From the NCBI GenBank assembly GCA_002471825.1, contig DKQS01000006.1:353541-417540 (forward strand): a stretch of DNA of 64,000 nt, read 5' to 3'. This DNA is from Flavobacteriaceae bacterium UBA7302 (GTDB lineage Bacteria; Bacteroidota; Bacteroidia; Flavobacteriales; Flavobacteriaceae). Position numbers and translations under genes: made by a program. The notes under the pieces are model-generated. The model made no database searches. It was not told the DNA's origin and saw only the letters and a list, made by a program, of their open reading frames with translations. Positions 48,623-57,279 of the stretch are shown in pieces; position 1 is the first letter of the stretch, and each line of letters opens with the position of its first letter.

Positions 48623-50191
48623 TTATATTAGGGGTAGCTTCACAGTGAAAATACTACCCTTCCCTTTTTCACTCTCAACAAAAACAGTACCATGATGTTT
48701 TTCTACGATTTCTTTTACATAAGCAAGACCCAAACCATGGCCTTTTACATCGTGAATATTTCCTTTTTGCTCTCGGTAAAACTTATCAAAGATTAGTTTT
48801 TGAACCGCTTTACTCATTCCGATCCCTTGATCTTTCACTTTAAAAATGAAAAACTTGTTAGTACTATCTGTATAAACATCAATCACAGGTTTCTCTGTTG
48901 AATATTTTAAAGCGTTTTCAAGCATGTTGACTACGACATTGGTCAAATGGAAGCGGTTACCGTTTATCTCTGAGGTCAAGGCTTCAAAATGCGTGGTTAT
49001 TTTACCGTCCTTATCGGTCAATAATAAATTCACATGATTGATGGCATCACCTATAATGTCGTTCATATCCACGGCTTCCTTACTAATTTCCAATTGATTT
49101 TTTTCAAGCTTGGAAATTCGCAATACACTTTCTACCTGACCATGCATTCGCTTGTTTTCATCGCGAATCATTGATACATAACGCAACACCTTTTCTTTGT
49201 CATCAATGATTCTCGGATTTCGTATGGAGTCCAAGGCCAAATTGATGGTTGCAATCGGAGTTTTAAACTCATGTGTCATGTTATTGATGAAATCGGTCTT
49301 AATTTCTGAGATTTTCTTTTGCTTGATCAATTGATACAATGAACTTGAAAAAGCAATAATGATCACAAATATGAAAAACAACGATAGCAGCAGAATGTAT
49401 GAGATTCCTGATAAAATATGTTCATCCTTGTTTGGAAAGGTCAAATACAAGATATAATCTACCTCATCATTCAAATCGTAAAACAAAGGATATTTAAAAC
49501 TATTCTTTGTGTTGATGGTGTAGTAACCTGATTTTAGCTTGGTGGCCAATCCGTCTTTACTATACACTCCATATTTGAAATCCAGATTCACCCCTCTTTT
49601 TGCCAATTCCTCTTGAATGGTTGCATTGAGTTCCCTATTGCTTACCCGTTTGTGAATGGGCTGCAATCGATAATAATCTTCAAAGTAATCCTGAAATTGA
49701 CTTTGTTCAAGATTCGTCAAACGTTTGGTAAAAGAGAACTTTTTTTCTTCAGTGGACTTGAACAAATTGTCTGGTCCTTTGATCAATCTCGATTGAAAGA
49801 AATCTTTTTTCCCAGTAACACGTTTGAAAATAACCGTTTCATTGTCTAAAAAGTCGCGAGGAAGCTCAAAATTCTCTTCGAGAATGGTGGCCCCGTAGGT
49901 AATTTTTTGTCGGTTGGTAGTATCGATTTCTTGAAAAAGAAAATTCTTAATTTGAGCACTAGAGGCCAACACTTTGTTCTCTATAATATTCTCAATCTTT
50001 TTGGTAAAAAGCTCGCGTTCCTTTTGATTGATTTTCTCCGAAACGCTACCCAAGGAGATTTGAACATCATTCTGAAATTGTTGCTTTTTACTCTCAATGG
50101 CATTGTTAATCCAATAGAGCTGAACAGCAATAATTCCGATGAGGGAAATACTCATCAAAGCAACGATAAGAACAAATACTTTTTTGCTCAT
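48623..50191 (-). CDS. Membrane sensor histidine kinase
   Basis: The 522-residue kinase has two membrane segments (about 8-28 and 270-290) around a 240-residue extracytoplasmic sensor, then a HisKA box FINNMTHEFKTPIATINL and the HATPase motifs NMLENALKYS, KDQGIGM and GHGLGLAYV. It resembles the RprX kinases of Bacteroidota. The regulator gene lies 29 bases downstream. A TAATTTTG promoter element sits only 4 bases upstream of its ATG, so the transcript may be essentially leaderless. Confidence 0.93.
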   Translation of the reverse strand: MSKKVFVLIVALMSISLIGIIAVQLYWINNAIESKKQQFQNDVQISLGSVSEKINQKERELFTKKIENIIENKVLASSAQIKNFLFQEIDTTNRQKITYGATILEENFELPRDFLDNETVIFKRVTGKKDFFQSRLIKGPDNLFKSTEEKKFSFTKRLTNLEQSQFQDYFEDYYRLQPIHKRVSNRELNATIQEELAKRGVNLDFKYGVYSKDGLATKLKSGYYTINTKNSFKYPLFYDLNDEVDYILYLTFPNKDEHILSGISYILLLSLFFIFVIIIAFSSSLYQLIKQKKISEIKTDFINNMTHEFKTPIATINLALDSIRNPRIIDDKEKVLRYVSMIRDENKRMHGQVESVLRISKLEKNQLEISKEAVDMNDIIGDAINHVNLLLTDKDGKITTHFEALTSEINGNRFHLTNVVVNMLENALKYSTEKPVIDVYTDSTNKFFIFKVKDQGIGMSKAVQKLIFDKFYREQKGNIHDVKGHGLGLAYVKEIVEKHHGTVFVESEKGKGSIFTVKLPLI

Positions 50192-50195
50192 ATAT

Positions 50196-50203
50196 CAAAA
50201 TTA
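50196..50203 (-). promoter_or_regulatory. Candidate promoter of the two-component pair
   Basis: On the minus strand TAATTTTG (50203 to 50196) matches TAnnTTTG. The kinase ATG is at 50191, so transcription would begin at about the start codon. No -33 element is visible at the expected distance. Confidence 0.4.
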
Positions 50204-50303
50204 AGTTATTCGAAAAAACAGGCTATTTATTTAACTTTGATTAACAAAAATCAAAATAAATTTAAGGAGAATTTAACTAAATCGATGAGAATAATTAAAC
50301 TTT

Positions 50304-50888
50304 TTAAGGTTTTTCTGTTAAAATATTGTGGATTTTATTGATTTTAACAATTGTGTCCTTAAAATCAATATTGGAAATTAGGTAGTGTGATTGCAATTTT
50401 TTTCGTTCTTCTGACCATTGTTTATGAATGCGTTCCAACACCTGTTTTTCAGAAGCACCATCGCGTTGAACCACTCGTTGGATACGAACCTTTTCTGGCG
50501 CCGAAACCAGAATAACAACATCAAAAAGTTCAGCTGATCCTGTTTCAAACACCAAGGCACTTTCATACAAAACCAACTTGTCTTTGTGTTGTGAAACAAA
50601 CACCCTCAAATCCTTAAAAACCTCAGGATGTACAATGCTATTAATTTGAGCCAATTTCTTAGGGTCATTAAAAACGAGGTCCGCTAGAAATTGTCGGTTC
50701 AAATGACCATCTGAAAAACTTTGGGGTCCAAATGCATTGATTAATTTTTCGCGTACCACTGGAGAAGTGGTCATAATCCTTTTTGCTTCAACATCCGCAA
50801 TATAAGTAGCTACATTTGCAAATTTTTGGAACTCCTTAACGACACTTGATTTTCCTGAACCTATCCCTCCTGTGATTGCAACAACCAT
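50304..50888 (-). CDS. coaE: Dephospho-CoA kinase
   Basis: The 194-residue P-loop kinase phosphorylates dephospho-CoA to CoA, the last step of the pathway. It opens with VVAITGGIGSGKSSVVKEF (Walker A), continues with YIADVEAKRIM (substrate Asp), LADLVFNDPKKLAQINSIVHPEV and QRVVQRDGAS of the lid/CoA domain. Length is typical. It follows the YbbR-domain gene by one base in the nusB-yajC-coaE cluster common in flavobacteria. About 110 bases, AT-rich and without a clear gene, separate it from the kinase gene. Confidence 0.96.
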   Translation of the reverse strand: MVVAITGGIGSGKSSVVKEFQKFANVATYIADVEAKRIMTTSPVVREKLINAFGPQSFSDGHLNRQFLADLVFNDPKKLAQINSIVHPEVFKDLRVFVSQHKDKLVLYESALVFETGSAELFDVVILVSAPEKVRIQRVVQRDGASEKQVLERIHKQWSEERKKLQSHYLISNIDFKDTIVKINKIHNILTEKP

Positions 50889-50889
50889 G

Positions 50890-51834
50890 TTATTTTTGAA
50901 TTAAGAAATCGATAGTCTGAGGAACAATTTTAACACTTTTCACTGTCTTTGGTTTCTTGCTAATCCTCGGAATAAGGTAGGTGAGATTTTTAGATTTTGA
51001 ATAATCGTAATCGCATTCCACTTTAAAGGATAAAGGCATAATTTGGTTAAAATCAGATAGACCAATCACAAATACTACAGAAACCTCCGCACTAAGAGTG
51101 GTGATTTTAACGTCTTTAGGAACATTAATCACTTCAAAAGGTACTTTTACCGATCCCTCAGTGAACTTATCTACCTTACCTTCAATGACCACCTTTTCTT
51201 GACTCAATTTAAGTCCTTTCGGATTTTGAATTAACAACTCAACCTCCTGCCTAAAATTGGCTTTCACATCACTTAAAATCAAGGGCTTGTGATCTAAGAA
51301 CTGCATGGTATCCAATTGTTTTTTTGACCCAGAAACTAAGATGGAATCTGGATTGACGGTTACTTCATCTGTAAGCCCATAACCCACATGATAGTTCACT
51401 TTGACATTGGGCCTGACCGCAATCTTTTTGGATGCCAATACATCTAGGTTTAAAAAAATAGAATCCGTGCGTATGCTTTGGATGAATACATCGGAAAGTA
51501 ATTGCTCTTGTAATAAGGGTTGCTGTTTTGATACCAATAAATAAAACCTTCCTTTGCTATCTTGCTGCATAAGTGAAGCATCCAGTTCTAAAATGCTATT
51601 TTGAATGCGTGTTCTCAAAATCTTGAAACCATTGGCATTGACACTCATGGTGAGAGAGTTATTATTGTCACCAAGCATGAGTCTGTTCTGAGGCACATTG
51701 ATATACCGTACTCCGAAAGTCAGCGAAGCGCGGTATTCTTTCGACAGGGTAATCAACAACCATATGAGGGTCGATAGTCCTAAAAAAAGAAACAATTGTT
51801 TTGGTATTTTTTTTCCTGCCACAGGGCTTTTCAA
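50890..51834 (-). CDS. YbbR-domain membrane-anchored protein
   Basis: The 314-residue protein has one N-terminal membrane anchor (about 13-29, LFLFLGLSTLIWLLITLS) and an extracytoplasmic region with YbbR-like repeats: VTVNPDSILVSGSKKQLD (with the conserved PxxVxVxG pattern), KVVIEGKVDKFTE and later segments. In Firmicutes YbbR/CdaR proteins regulate diadenylate cyclase, but no cyclase gene is in the window, so that link is not supported here. It lies one base before coaE; a terminator separates it from yajC upstream. Confidence 0.82.
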   Translation of the reverse strand: MKSPVAGKKIPKQLFLFLGLSTLIWLLITLSKEYRASLTFGVRYINVPQNRLMLGDNNNSLTMSVNANGFKILRTRIQNSILELDASLMQQDSKGRFYLLVSKQQPLLQEQLLSDVFIQSIRTDSIFLNLDVLASKKIAVRPNVKVNYHVGYGLTDEVTVNPDSILVSGSKKQLDTMQFLDHKPLILSDVKANFRQEVELLIQNPKGLKLSQEKVVIEGKVDKFTEGSVKVPFEVINVPKDVKITTLSAEVSVVFVIGLSDFNQIMPLSFKVECDYDYSKSKNLTYLIPRISKKPKTVKSVKIVPQTIDFLIQK

Positions 51835-51854
51835 TCTTTACTAGTAAGGTATAA

Positions 51855-51887
51855 ATATAAAAAAAGAGCTTTTATAAAAAGCTCTTT
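51855..51887 (-). terminator. Rho-independent terminator after yajC
   Basis: On the minus strand AAAGAGCTTTT and its mirror form a perfect 11-base stem with a TAT loop (51887-51877 and 51873-51863), followed by a T-rich tract. It lies 19 bases after the yajC stop, so coaE and the YbbR gene need read-through or their own promoter. Confidence 0.85.
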
Positions 51888-51906
51888 CAATCTATGTTCT
51901 TGAGAA

Positions 51907-52227
51907 TTACTTCTTTTTGGGAGTTTCTTGATACTTCTTGCTTAGTTCAAGAGAAATGGCCGCTTTTTCAAACTTCATTTTTCCGGCTCCGGTTTCAATC
52001 ATTACCGTATTGTCGTTGGTATTGATGTCCACAATTTTACCGTGGATACCGCTGGTAGTAATGATTCTCGTTCCCTTTTTTAATTCAGATTGAAATTTCT
52101 TCTCCTTCTTTTGACGATTCATCTGCGGACGAATCATGAAAAAGTAAATAATGGCAATCATTGCCAAAGGAAGAATAAATGCATTCAATCCTCCGCCATC
52201 AGTTTGTAATATCAATAATGATGTCAT
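51907..52227 (-). CDS. yajC: Preprotein translocase subunit YajC
   Basis: The 106-residue protein is an accessory subunit of the Sec translocon with SecDF. One membrane helix (about 14-32: LNAFILPLAMIAIIYFFMI) is followed by RPQMNRQKKEKKFQSELKKG, then ITTSGIHGKIVDINTNDNTVMIET, the YajC core with the conserved TxxGIxGxV motif. Two bases separate it from the DUF1573 gene upstream. No secD or secF gene is adjacent. Confidence 0.94.
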   Translation of the reverse strand: MTSLLILQTDGGGLNAFILPLAMIAIIYFFMIRPQMNRQKKEKKFQSELKKGTRIITTSGIHGKIVDINTNDNTVMIETGAGKMKFEKAAISLELSKKYQETPKKK

Positions 52228-52228
52228 G

Positions 52229-52687
52229 TTAGCTTTGTTTAGGAATTACAGAACCTTTTAATGTAAGGATTTCTCGACCTGATTCTGTATTGGTTGTTAA
52301 GGTGATTGTTTTACTCTGTCTGTTTGGCTTCCCTGAGGTATTGAATTCAACGTTAATATCTGCAGTATCACCTGGTTTGATTGGAGTTCTTGGCCAAGTC
52401 GGAACAGTACATCCACAAGATGGTTGCGCATTGATGATGATTAAATCAGTTTCACCGGCATTGGTTACTTTAAAAGTAGTTTTTACCACGTCTCCTTCAT
52501 TAACGGTTCCAAAATCGTACTCTTTTTTATCAAAGCTAATCAAAGCAGCTCCTTTTTTCGATTCAAGATCGCGTTCTTTCGCTTTTGCTACGTTCTCCTT
52601 GTTCACTTTTGCTTTGGCACTGGATCCATCACAGGCGATGAATACAAGCGTCAATGAAAAGATCAATAAAATATTACCTAGTTTCAT
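52229..52687 (-). CDS. DUF1573 lipoprotein
   Basis: The 152-residue protein has a lipoprotein signal (lipobox FIAC, Cys about 19) and a single DUF1573 immunoglobulin-like domain: YDFGTVNEGDVVKTTFKVTN, NAQPSCGCTVPTWPRTPI, NVEFNTSGKPNRQSKTITL and GSVIP. The CGC pair is family-typical. Role unknown. It has its own well-formed promoter in front (TTG, 19 bases, TATTTTTG) and precedes yajC by one base, an arrangement conserved in flavobacteria. Confidence 0.88.
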   Translation of the reverse strand: MKLGNILLIFSLTLVFIACDGSSAKAKVNKENVAKAKERDLESKKGAALISFDKKEYDFGTVNEGDVVKTTFKVTNAGETDLIIINAQPSCGCTVPTWPRTPIKPGDTADINVEFNTSGKPNRQSKTITLTTNTESGREILTLKGSVIPKQS

Positions 52688-52704
52688 TTTGATTAAATTT
52701 TACA

Positions 52705-52734
52705 CAAAAATAGGAATTTCTAGGTCCATTACAA
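52705..52734 (-). promoter_or_regulatory. Promoter of the DUF1573-yajC genes
   Basis: On the minus strand TTG at 52734-52732 and TATTTTTG at 52712-52705 are separated by exactly 19 bases, an ideal match to the Bacteroidota consensus. It lies in the 51-base gap before the DUF1573 ATG (52687). Confidence 0.65.
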
Positions 52735-52738
52735 GGTC

Positions 52739-53677
52739 TTATAATAAACCTCTTCCTATCTTTTGTATTTGATTATTTTTCTTAAAATTCTTCGCCAACT
52801 TATCCAATACTCCGTTTAAGAAGTAACTACTCTTATCTGTAGAATAATCCTTGGCAATTTCGATATACTCATTAATGGTAACCTTGGTAGGAATTGATGG
52901 GAAATGAAGGAACTCTGTAATCGCCATTTTGATCAAAATCATGTCGATGTCCGCAATTCGATCTGAATCCCAATTCGGGGTTACTTTGGCAATATCATTT
53001 TCATAATCAGTATGCTTGAGGATTGTTTTGGTAAACAACTCTTTCACAAAGTTCTCATCGTCCTCATCCTTATACAGTCGACCTAAAGCAAAATCTTTTT
53101 TATAATTCATTTTACCTAGGCTTTTGACGATCCAAGTATTCACAAAAGGTATGTCGTCAACCCAAGTAATCATTTTGTCTTCATAATACTCCGCAAGCTT
53201 TTCATTTGGAGCAATAAATGATTTGAAAAACTGAATGGTGAATTCCTTTTCATCCTCAAATCGAACGTTCTCAGCTTTCAAATAGGATTGATACATATCG
53301 CTCTTTACCAGCTCATCATAGATGATTTTCACGTATTCATCATCAAAGTCCCAGTTTTCTAGCTTGTATTTTTTGGTGAACTCCTTCAAGGCTTCGCTCT
53401 TCCTGATTTTATGGATACAGGTATTGTCTACAAAACGGGTATTTGGTGCCAAATCTTCAGAGGTAGCCAGAATCTTTTTCTTGGCCAAGGCAATTTTCTT
53501 TTCTGCCTGTTTCTGAATTTCAGCAATAAGGTTTAGGTTTAGGACATATAAGTCGAACAGTTTCTGAATACTGAACTTTAAAAACTTTTCCTCTTTGACA
53601 ATATCTTCATTTTTGGATTGAAGCATTGCATAAAGGGATTGCATTACTTTGATACGAATATGTCTTCTATTGATCAT
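52739..53677 (-). CDS. nusB: Transcription antitermination factor NusB (long Bacteroidota form)
   Basis: The 312-residue protein is the boxA RNA-binding partner of NusE in ribosomal antitermination. The start MINRRHIRIKVMQSLYAM contains the arginine-rich RNA-binding helix; the C-terminal half carries WDSDRIADIDMILIKMAITEFLHFPSIPTKVTINEYIEIAKDYST, the canonical NusB motif. Compared with the 140-residue enterobacterial form it has a long middle insertion, usual for Bacteroidota. The ATG at 53677 is preferred; a further 38 codons are open upstream but carry no NusB character. The DUF1573 gene follows. Confidence 0.92.
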   Translation of the reverse strand: MINRRHIRIKVMQSLYAMLQSKNEDIVKEEKFLKFSIQKLFDLYVLNLNLIAEIQKQAEKKIALAKKKILATSEDLAPNTRFVDNTCIHKIRKSEALKEFTKKYKLENWDFDDEYVKIIYDELVKSDMYQSYLKAENVRFEDEKEFTIQFFKSFIAPNEKLAEYYEDKMITWVDDIPFVNTWIVKSLGKMNYKKDFALGRLYKDEDDENFVKELFTKTILKHTDYENDIAKVTPNWDSDRIADIDMILIKMAITEFLHFPSIPTKVTINEYIEIAKDYSTDKSSYFLNGVLDKLAKNFKKNNQIQKIGRGLL

Positions 53678-53713
53678 ATGGAAGTAGAACTTTAATGATA
53701 GCCAAAGGCGATG

Positions 53714-53721
53714 CAAAAATA
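53714..53721 (-). promoter_or_regulatory. Candidate nusB -7 element
   Basis: On the minus strand TATTTTTG (53721 to 53714) fits TAnnTTTG and lies 37 bases upstream of the preferred nusB ATG at 53677, which supports that start over the longer upstream reading frame. Confidence 0.4.
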
Positions 53722-53871
53722 GATTAAATTTGAATTCTACTATGCTTTTTTCGGGTTTTTTCGCCATCCTTTGTAGAACCATAGGTAACACTTATTGCAT
53801 TACAATTTATAATTACCGTTTCTACTACTTTAACATTCATTATTCTTTTATCTTCGTGGCCAGTAAACAAC

Positions 53872-53895
53872 GACAGTGCAGATCCTGCACTAGTC
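53872..53895 (+). promoter_or_regulatory. Hairpin in the leader of the ABC exporter gene
   Basis: AGTGCAG (53875-53881) pairs perfectly with CTGCACT (53885-53891) around an ATC loop, and GAC/GTC at 53872-53874 and 53893-53895 extend the stem past a one-base bulge. It ends 16 bases before the GTG start and has no T tract, so translational or mRNA-stability control is possible. Confidence 0.45.
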
Positions 53896-53911
53896 AAAGA
53901 CTTAGAAAGCG

Positions 53912-55666
53912 GTGAAAGCCTTACAATACCTCAATAAATATTTCAAAAAATACAAATGGAGAATCCTCTTAGGTCTTTTCATTACGGTATTGTCTAAATT
54001 TTTGGCTTTAAAAATTCCTCAGATAATTCGGGATTCCTTGAATGTGGTTGATGATTATCAAAAGGAAGTCATTACAGATGTTGCCGAGGTGAAATCGGCC
54101 TTATTAATCAATGTACTCATTATTGTTGGTGTGGCCTTAATTGCTGGTTTTTTCACCTTTCTCATGCGTCAAACCATTATTGTGACTTCTCGATTGATTG
54201 AGTTTGACTTGAAAAATGAAATTTACCAACAATACCAGCGTCTTTCCTTAAACTTTTACAAAAAGAACCGAACTGGGGATTTGATGAATCGCATTAGCGA
54301 AGATGTTTCAAAAGTGCGAATGTACGTGGGACCATCCATCATGTACACCATGAACATGCTAGTGTTGTTTGCGGTTGGATTCACCCAAATGATCACGGTA
54401 GATCCTACATTGACCTTATACACGCTAATTCCATTCCCACTCCTATCGGTATCGATTTTCATTTTAAGTCGAACCATCAATAAGCGTAGTGCCATCGTTC
54501 AGCAATATCTTTCCAAACTAACAACCTTTAATCAAGAGACTTTTTCGGGAATTAACGTGGTAAAATCATACGGAATAGAAACGGCTGTGCTAGGGGATTT
54601 TGATCTGGTGGTAGATCAGAGCAAGGAAAAGAACATTTCCTTACATAAGGCCAACGCACTTTTCTTCCCATTAATGATTTTATTAATCGGTATCTCAAAT
54701 ATCATCGTAATTTATGTGGGAGGTAACCAATACATAAATGGTGAAATACAGATTGGTACAGTGGTAGAATTTACGCTTTATGTGAATATGCTGACTTGGC
54801 CCGTGGCTGTTGTTGGTTGGGTAACCTCGATGGTTCAGCAAGCAGAAGCTTCTCAAAGTCGGATTAATGAGTTCTTAGGTCAAGAACCTGAGATTACCAA
54901 CAATTCGGATAAAAAGGAAGATATACAAGGGAAAATTACCTTTTCAAATGTTAGTTTCACCTATGACGATACCAATATCACGGCCTTAAAAGGAGTGAAT
55001 TTCGAAATTCAACCAGGAGAAACGCTTGCCATTTTAGGGAAAACCGGTGCTGGTAAATCAACCATATCTGAATTGATTAGCCGAATGTATGATGTAACCG
55101 AAGGGAAAGTATTGATTGACGACCAACCTATTGATAGCTTGAATTTAAATGAGTTACGCAATGAAATTGGCTATGTACCCCAAGATCCATTCTTGTTTTC
55201 AGACAGCATTGAAAACAATATCAAATTCGGTAAAAAGGATGCTTCTAAAGATGAAATCATTGAAGCGGCAAAAAATGCGGTAGTGCATAATAACATCGTC
55301 GAATTCACCAATCAATATGAAACGATTTTGGGTGAACGCGGAGTCACTTTATCCGGAGGGCAAAAACAGCGTGTTTCGATTGCAAGAGCGATTATTAAAA
55401 ACCCGAAAATTTTAATTTTTGACGATTGTCTGTCGGCCGTAGATACCGAAACTGAAGAGAAAATTTTAACCAATTTGGAAAATGTCTCTAAAGATAAAAC
55501 CACAATAATTATTAGTCACAGAGTTTCTTCTGCCAAGAATGCAGACAAGATAATTGTTTTAGATTCTGGCGAAATAATTCAACAAGGAACCCACGAAACC
55601 CTAGTAAACACAAAGGGATACTACCAGGAACTTTACGAACAACAACTTTTAGAAAAAGAAATTTAA
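53912..55666 (+). CDS. ABC exporter: fused transmembrane and ATPase domains
   Basis: The 584-residue half-transporter has six membrane helices in the first 320 residues and an ATPase domain with Walker A AILGKTGAGKSTISEL, Q-loop YVPQDPFLF, signature LSGGQKQRVSIARA and Walker B ILIFDDCLSAVDTETEE, then the H-loop IIISHRV. The catalytic base after Walker B is Asp instead of the usual Glu, which would slow hydrolysis in a homodimer. Substrate is unknown: lipid- and multidrug-exporting relatives exist. It starts with GTG (53912). The upstream leader has a hairpin. Confidence 0.92.
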   Translation: MKALQYLNKYFKKYKWRILLGLFITVLSKFLALKIPQIIRDSLNVVDDYQKEVITDVAEVKSALLINVLIIVGVALIAGFFTFLMRQTIIVTSRLIEFDLKNEIYQQYQRLSLNFYKKNRTGDLMNRISEDVSKVRMYVGPSIMYTMNMLVLFAVGFTQMITVDPTLTLYTLIPFPLLSVSIFILSRTINKRSAIVQQYLSKLTTFNQETFSGINVVKSYGIETAVLGDFDLVVDQSKEKNISLHKANALFFPLMILLIGISNIIVIYVGGNQYINGEIQIGTVVEFTLYVNMLTWPVAVVGWVTSMVQQAEASQSRINEFLGQEPEITNNSDKKEDIQGKITFSNVSFTYDDTNITALKGVNFEIQPGETLAILGKTGAGKSTISELISRMYDVTEGKVLIDDQPIDSLNLNELRNEIGYVPQDPFLFSDSIENNIKFGKKDASKDEIIEAAKNAVVHNNIVEFTNQYETILGERGVTLSGGQKQRVSIARAIIKNPKILIFDDCLSAVDTETEEKILTNLENVSKDKTTIIISHRVSSAKNADKIIVLDSGEIIQQGTHETLVNTKGYYQELYEQQLLEKEI

Positions 55667-55675
55667 TCTTTCATA

Positions 55676-55704
55676 TTGCTACGTAAATATTTTTTTTAGA
55701 TTTG
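55676..55704 (+). promoter_or_regulatory. Promoter of the DUF3276 gene
   Basis: TTG at 55676-55678 and TAGATTTG at 55697-55704 are separated by 18 bases, a close match to the Bacteroidota promoter consensus. The ATG at 55742 lies 37 bases downstream. Confidence 0.6.
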
Positions 55705-55741
55705 TTTCTAAATCAATCAAAGATCATTTACTTTTTAAACT

Positions 55742-56101
55742 ATGGCAGAGAGAGCAGAACAGGAAGAAATTTTTTCACAAGTCCTAAGAGCTGGAAGAAG
55801 AACTTACTTTTTTGACGTTAGAGCCACCAAGGCAGGGGATTATTATTTAACGGTAACTGAGAGTAAAAAATTTACCCATGACGATGGTTCTTATCACTAT
55901 CAAAAGCACAAAATTTACCTTTATAAGGAGGACTTTTCCGACTTCACCGAAATGTTAACCAAAGCAACCAATTACATTATCGATGAAAAAGGTGAAGAGG
56001 TGATTAGTGAACGTCATCAAAAAGACTATAAAAAAGAAGAAGAAGTAGCAGAGTCAAAATCGACTGATAGCTTCACGGACGTCTCATTTGACGATATTTA
56101 A
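55742..56101 (+). CDS. DUF3276 / PUR-alpha-like nucleic-acid-binding protein
   Basis: The 119-residue protein is a single PUR repeat-type domain: IFSQVLRAGRRTYFFDVRATKAGDYYLTVTESKK, then HYQKHKIYLYKEDFSDFTEML. The PUR fold binds single-stranded DNA or RNA and the family is widespread and conserved in Bacteroidota as a small cytosolic protein. A short acidic, Lys-Glu-rich tail ends it (KKEEEVAESKSTDSF). It is a free-standing gene with its own promoter and a strong terminator. Confidence 0.88.
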   Translation: MAERAEQEEIFSQVLRAGRRTYFFDVRATKAGDYYLTVTESKKFTHDDGSYHYQKHKIYLYKEDFSDFTEMLTKATNYIIDEKGEEVISERHQKDYKKEEEVAESKSTDSFTDVSFDDI

Positions 56102-56141
56102 ACGCAGAATTTTAATTCAGATTCAATTATACAATGAAAAG

Positions 56142-56170
56142 CTGTATGCCTTTGGCGTGCAGTTTTTTTT
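56142..56170 (+). terminator. Terminator of the DUF3276 gene, overlapping the menF stop codon
   Basis: CTGTATGCC (56142-56150) pairs with GGCGTGCAG (56154-56162; two G-T pairs) around a TTT loop and is followed by eight T. It lies 41 bases after the DUF3276 stop. The T tract reaches the end of the convergent isochorismate synthase gene. Confidence 0.85.
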
Positions 56171-57224
56171 ATAAAACACTTTTTATTGTAAGTGTCTTAT
56201 TTACAGTCTCCTCCCATTCTTTTTGGGCATCACTGTCTGCCGTAATTCCTCCTCCCACATAGATACACACTTGTTCATCTACGAATTCCATACATCTCAA
56301 ATTCACGAACAAATGTGAATCTCGACGCGAACCCTCTATCCCGTCATAATTTAATTCACCAAGGTATCCCGTATAGAACTTACGGTTATATCCTTCTTTG
56401 TTCTTCAAAAAGGTCTGAGCATCATTTTTGGGCAAGCCGCAAACTGCTGGGGTAGGATGCAATTCTGAAACGATGTCTTTTAAGGGTGATTGGGATTTGA
56501 GATCGCCTTCAATACGGGTTTTCAGATGTAAAAGGTTTCCTGCTTTAACGGTATGCGTTGCCCCTACTTCTAGTTCATCAACCTTGTTTCGAACTGCTTC
56601 AACGATATAATCGGTAACCATTTGCTGTTCTTCAATTTCCTTTGCGCCCCATTTCACCTCCTGCCCTTCCAAATGCTTTTGAGTGCCCGCCAAAGCTATG
56701 GTGATCAACCTACCAGAGGTTACTTTACACAATGTTTCAGGAGATGCTCCCATCCATAACCCTACTGAAGGATGGTACCAGCAATAAACCAAGGCATTTT
56801 GGTACTTTGATAGCAATTTTTGAAAAACCTCTTCAGCTTTAAAGTTTGATGAAGGCATCACCTCTTTCCTACTAACCACAATCTTTTGAAGGTTGCTTGA
56901 TTCAATTTCTTCAATGGCCTTTTCAACCAATTGAATGTGTTTCTTTTTTCCTACCTCATTACTACCAATTTTGGAAGTTGTGATTGATTCATGAAGCGCC
57001 AATTCTTCCACCATGACCTCCGACTCATTTATTGGAAATAAAATAGTTTCGGACTCATCGTCATAAGGAGCAAAAACAAAACCATGTTCGTCCATAGAGC
57101 GACAAAACCGCAACTCAGTGCTTTCCAAAAACATTCCGACCACCCTGTTCGAATTATGTTTTCTGTAGGCCACGAAAGGCTTTTGTTGATTCAACTGTTT
57201 TTTTATGCTACTAAAAATCTTCAC
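56169..57224 (-). CDS. menF: Isochorismate synthase (chorismate-binding enzyme)
   Basis: The 351-residue enzyme isomerises chorismate to isochorismate, the entry of menaquinone synthesis (or of catechol siderophores; the symbol entC would fit then). Chorismate-binding motifs are LQKIVVSRKE (Lys base), WMGASPETLCKV, the AGTQ stretch, HPTPAVCGLPK, and the C-terminal VNLRCMEF and YVGGGITADSDAQKEWEET. It is shorter than the 430-residue E. coli MenF, as common in this phylum. A hotdog thioesterase gene lies 55 bases upstream on the same strand, consistent with the menaquinone route. Confidence 0.9.
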   Translation of the reverse strand: MKIFSSIKKQLNQQKPFVAYRKHNSNRVVGMFLESTELRFCRSMDEHGFVFAPYDDESETILFPINESEVMVEELALHESITTSKIGSNEVGKKKHIQLVEKAIEEIESSNLQKIVVSRKEVMPSSNFKAEEVFQKLLSKYQNALVYCWYHPSVGLWMGASPETLCKVTSGRLITIALAGTQKHLEGQEVKWGAKEIEEQQMVTDYIVEAVRNKVDELEVGATHTVKAGNLLHLKTRIEGDLKSQSPLKDIVSELHPTPAVCGLPKNDAQTFLKNKEGYNRKFYTGYLGELNYDGIEGSRRDSHLFVNLRCMEFVDEQVCIYVGGGITADSDAQKEWEETVNKTLTIKSVL

Positions 57225-57279
57225 CTGCTAATTGCTAGTTTGTTTATTAGAGGAAGTGAAAGAGAACTTTCAAAGCCTT

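Noticed and set aside
53678..53791. N-terminal extension of nusB by 38 codons
   Set aside because: The extra residues carry no NusB features and include the candidate -7 box; the ATG at 53677 gives the conserved start.
53730..53915. 61-codon forward frame between nusB and the ABC exporter
   Set aside because: Composition is Phe/Tyr/Arg/Cys-rich without signal or domain, it covers a promoter-like box and a hairpin, and it overlaps the exporter start. No support as a gene.
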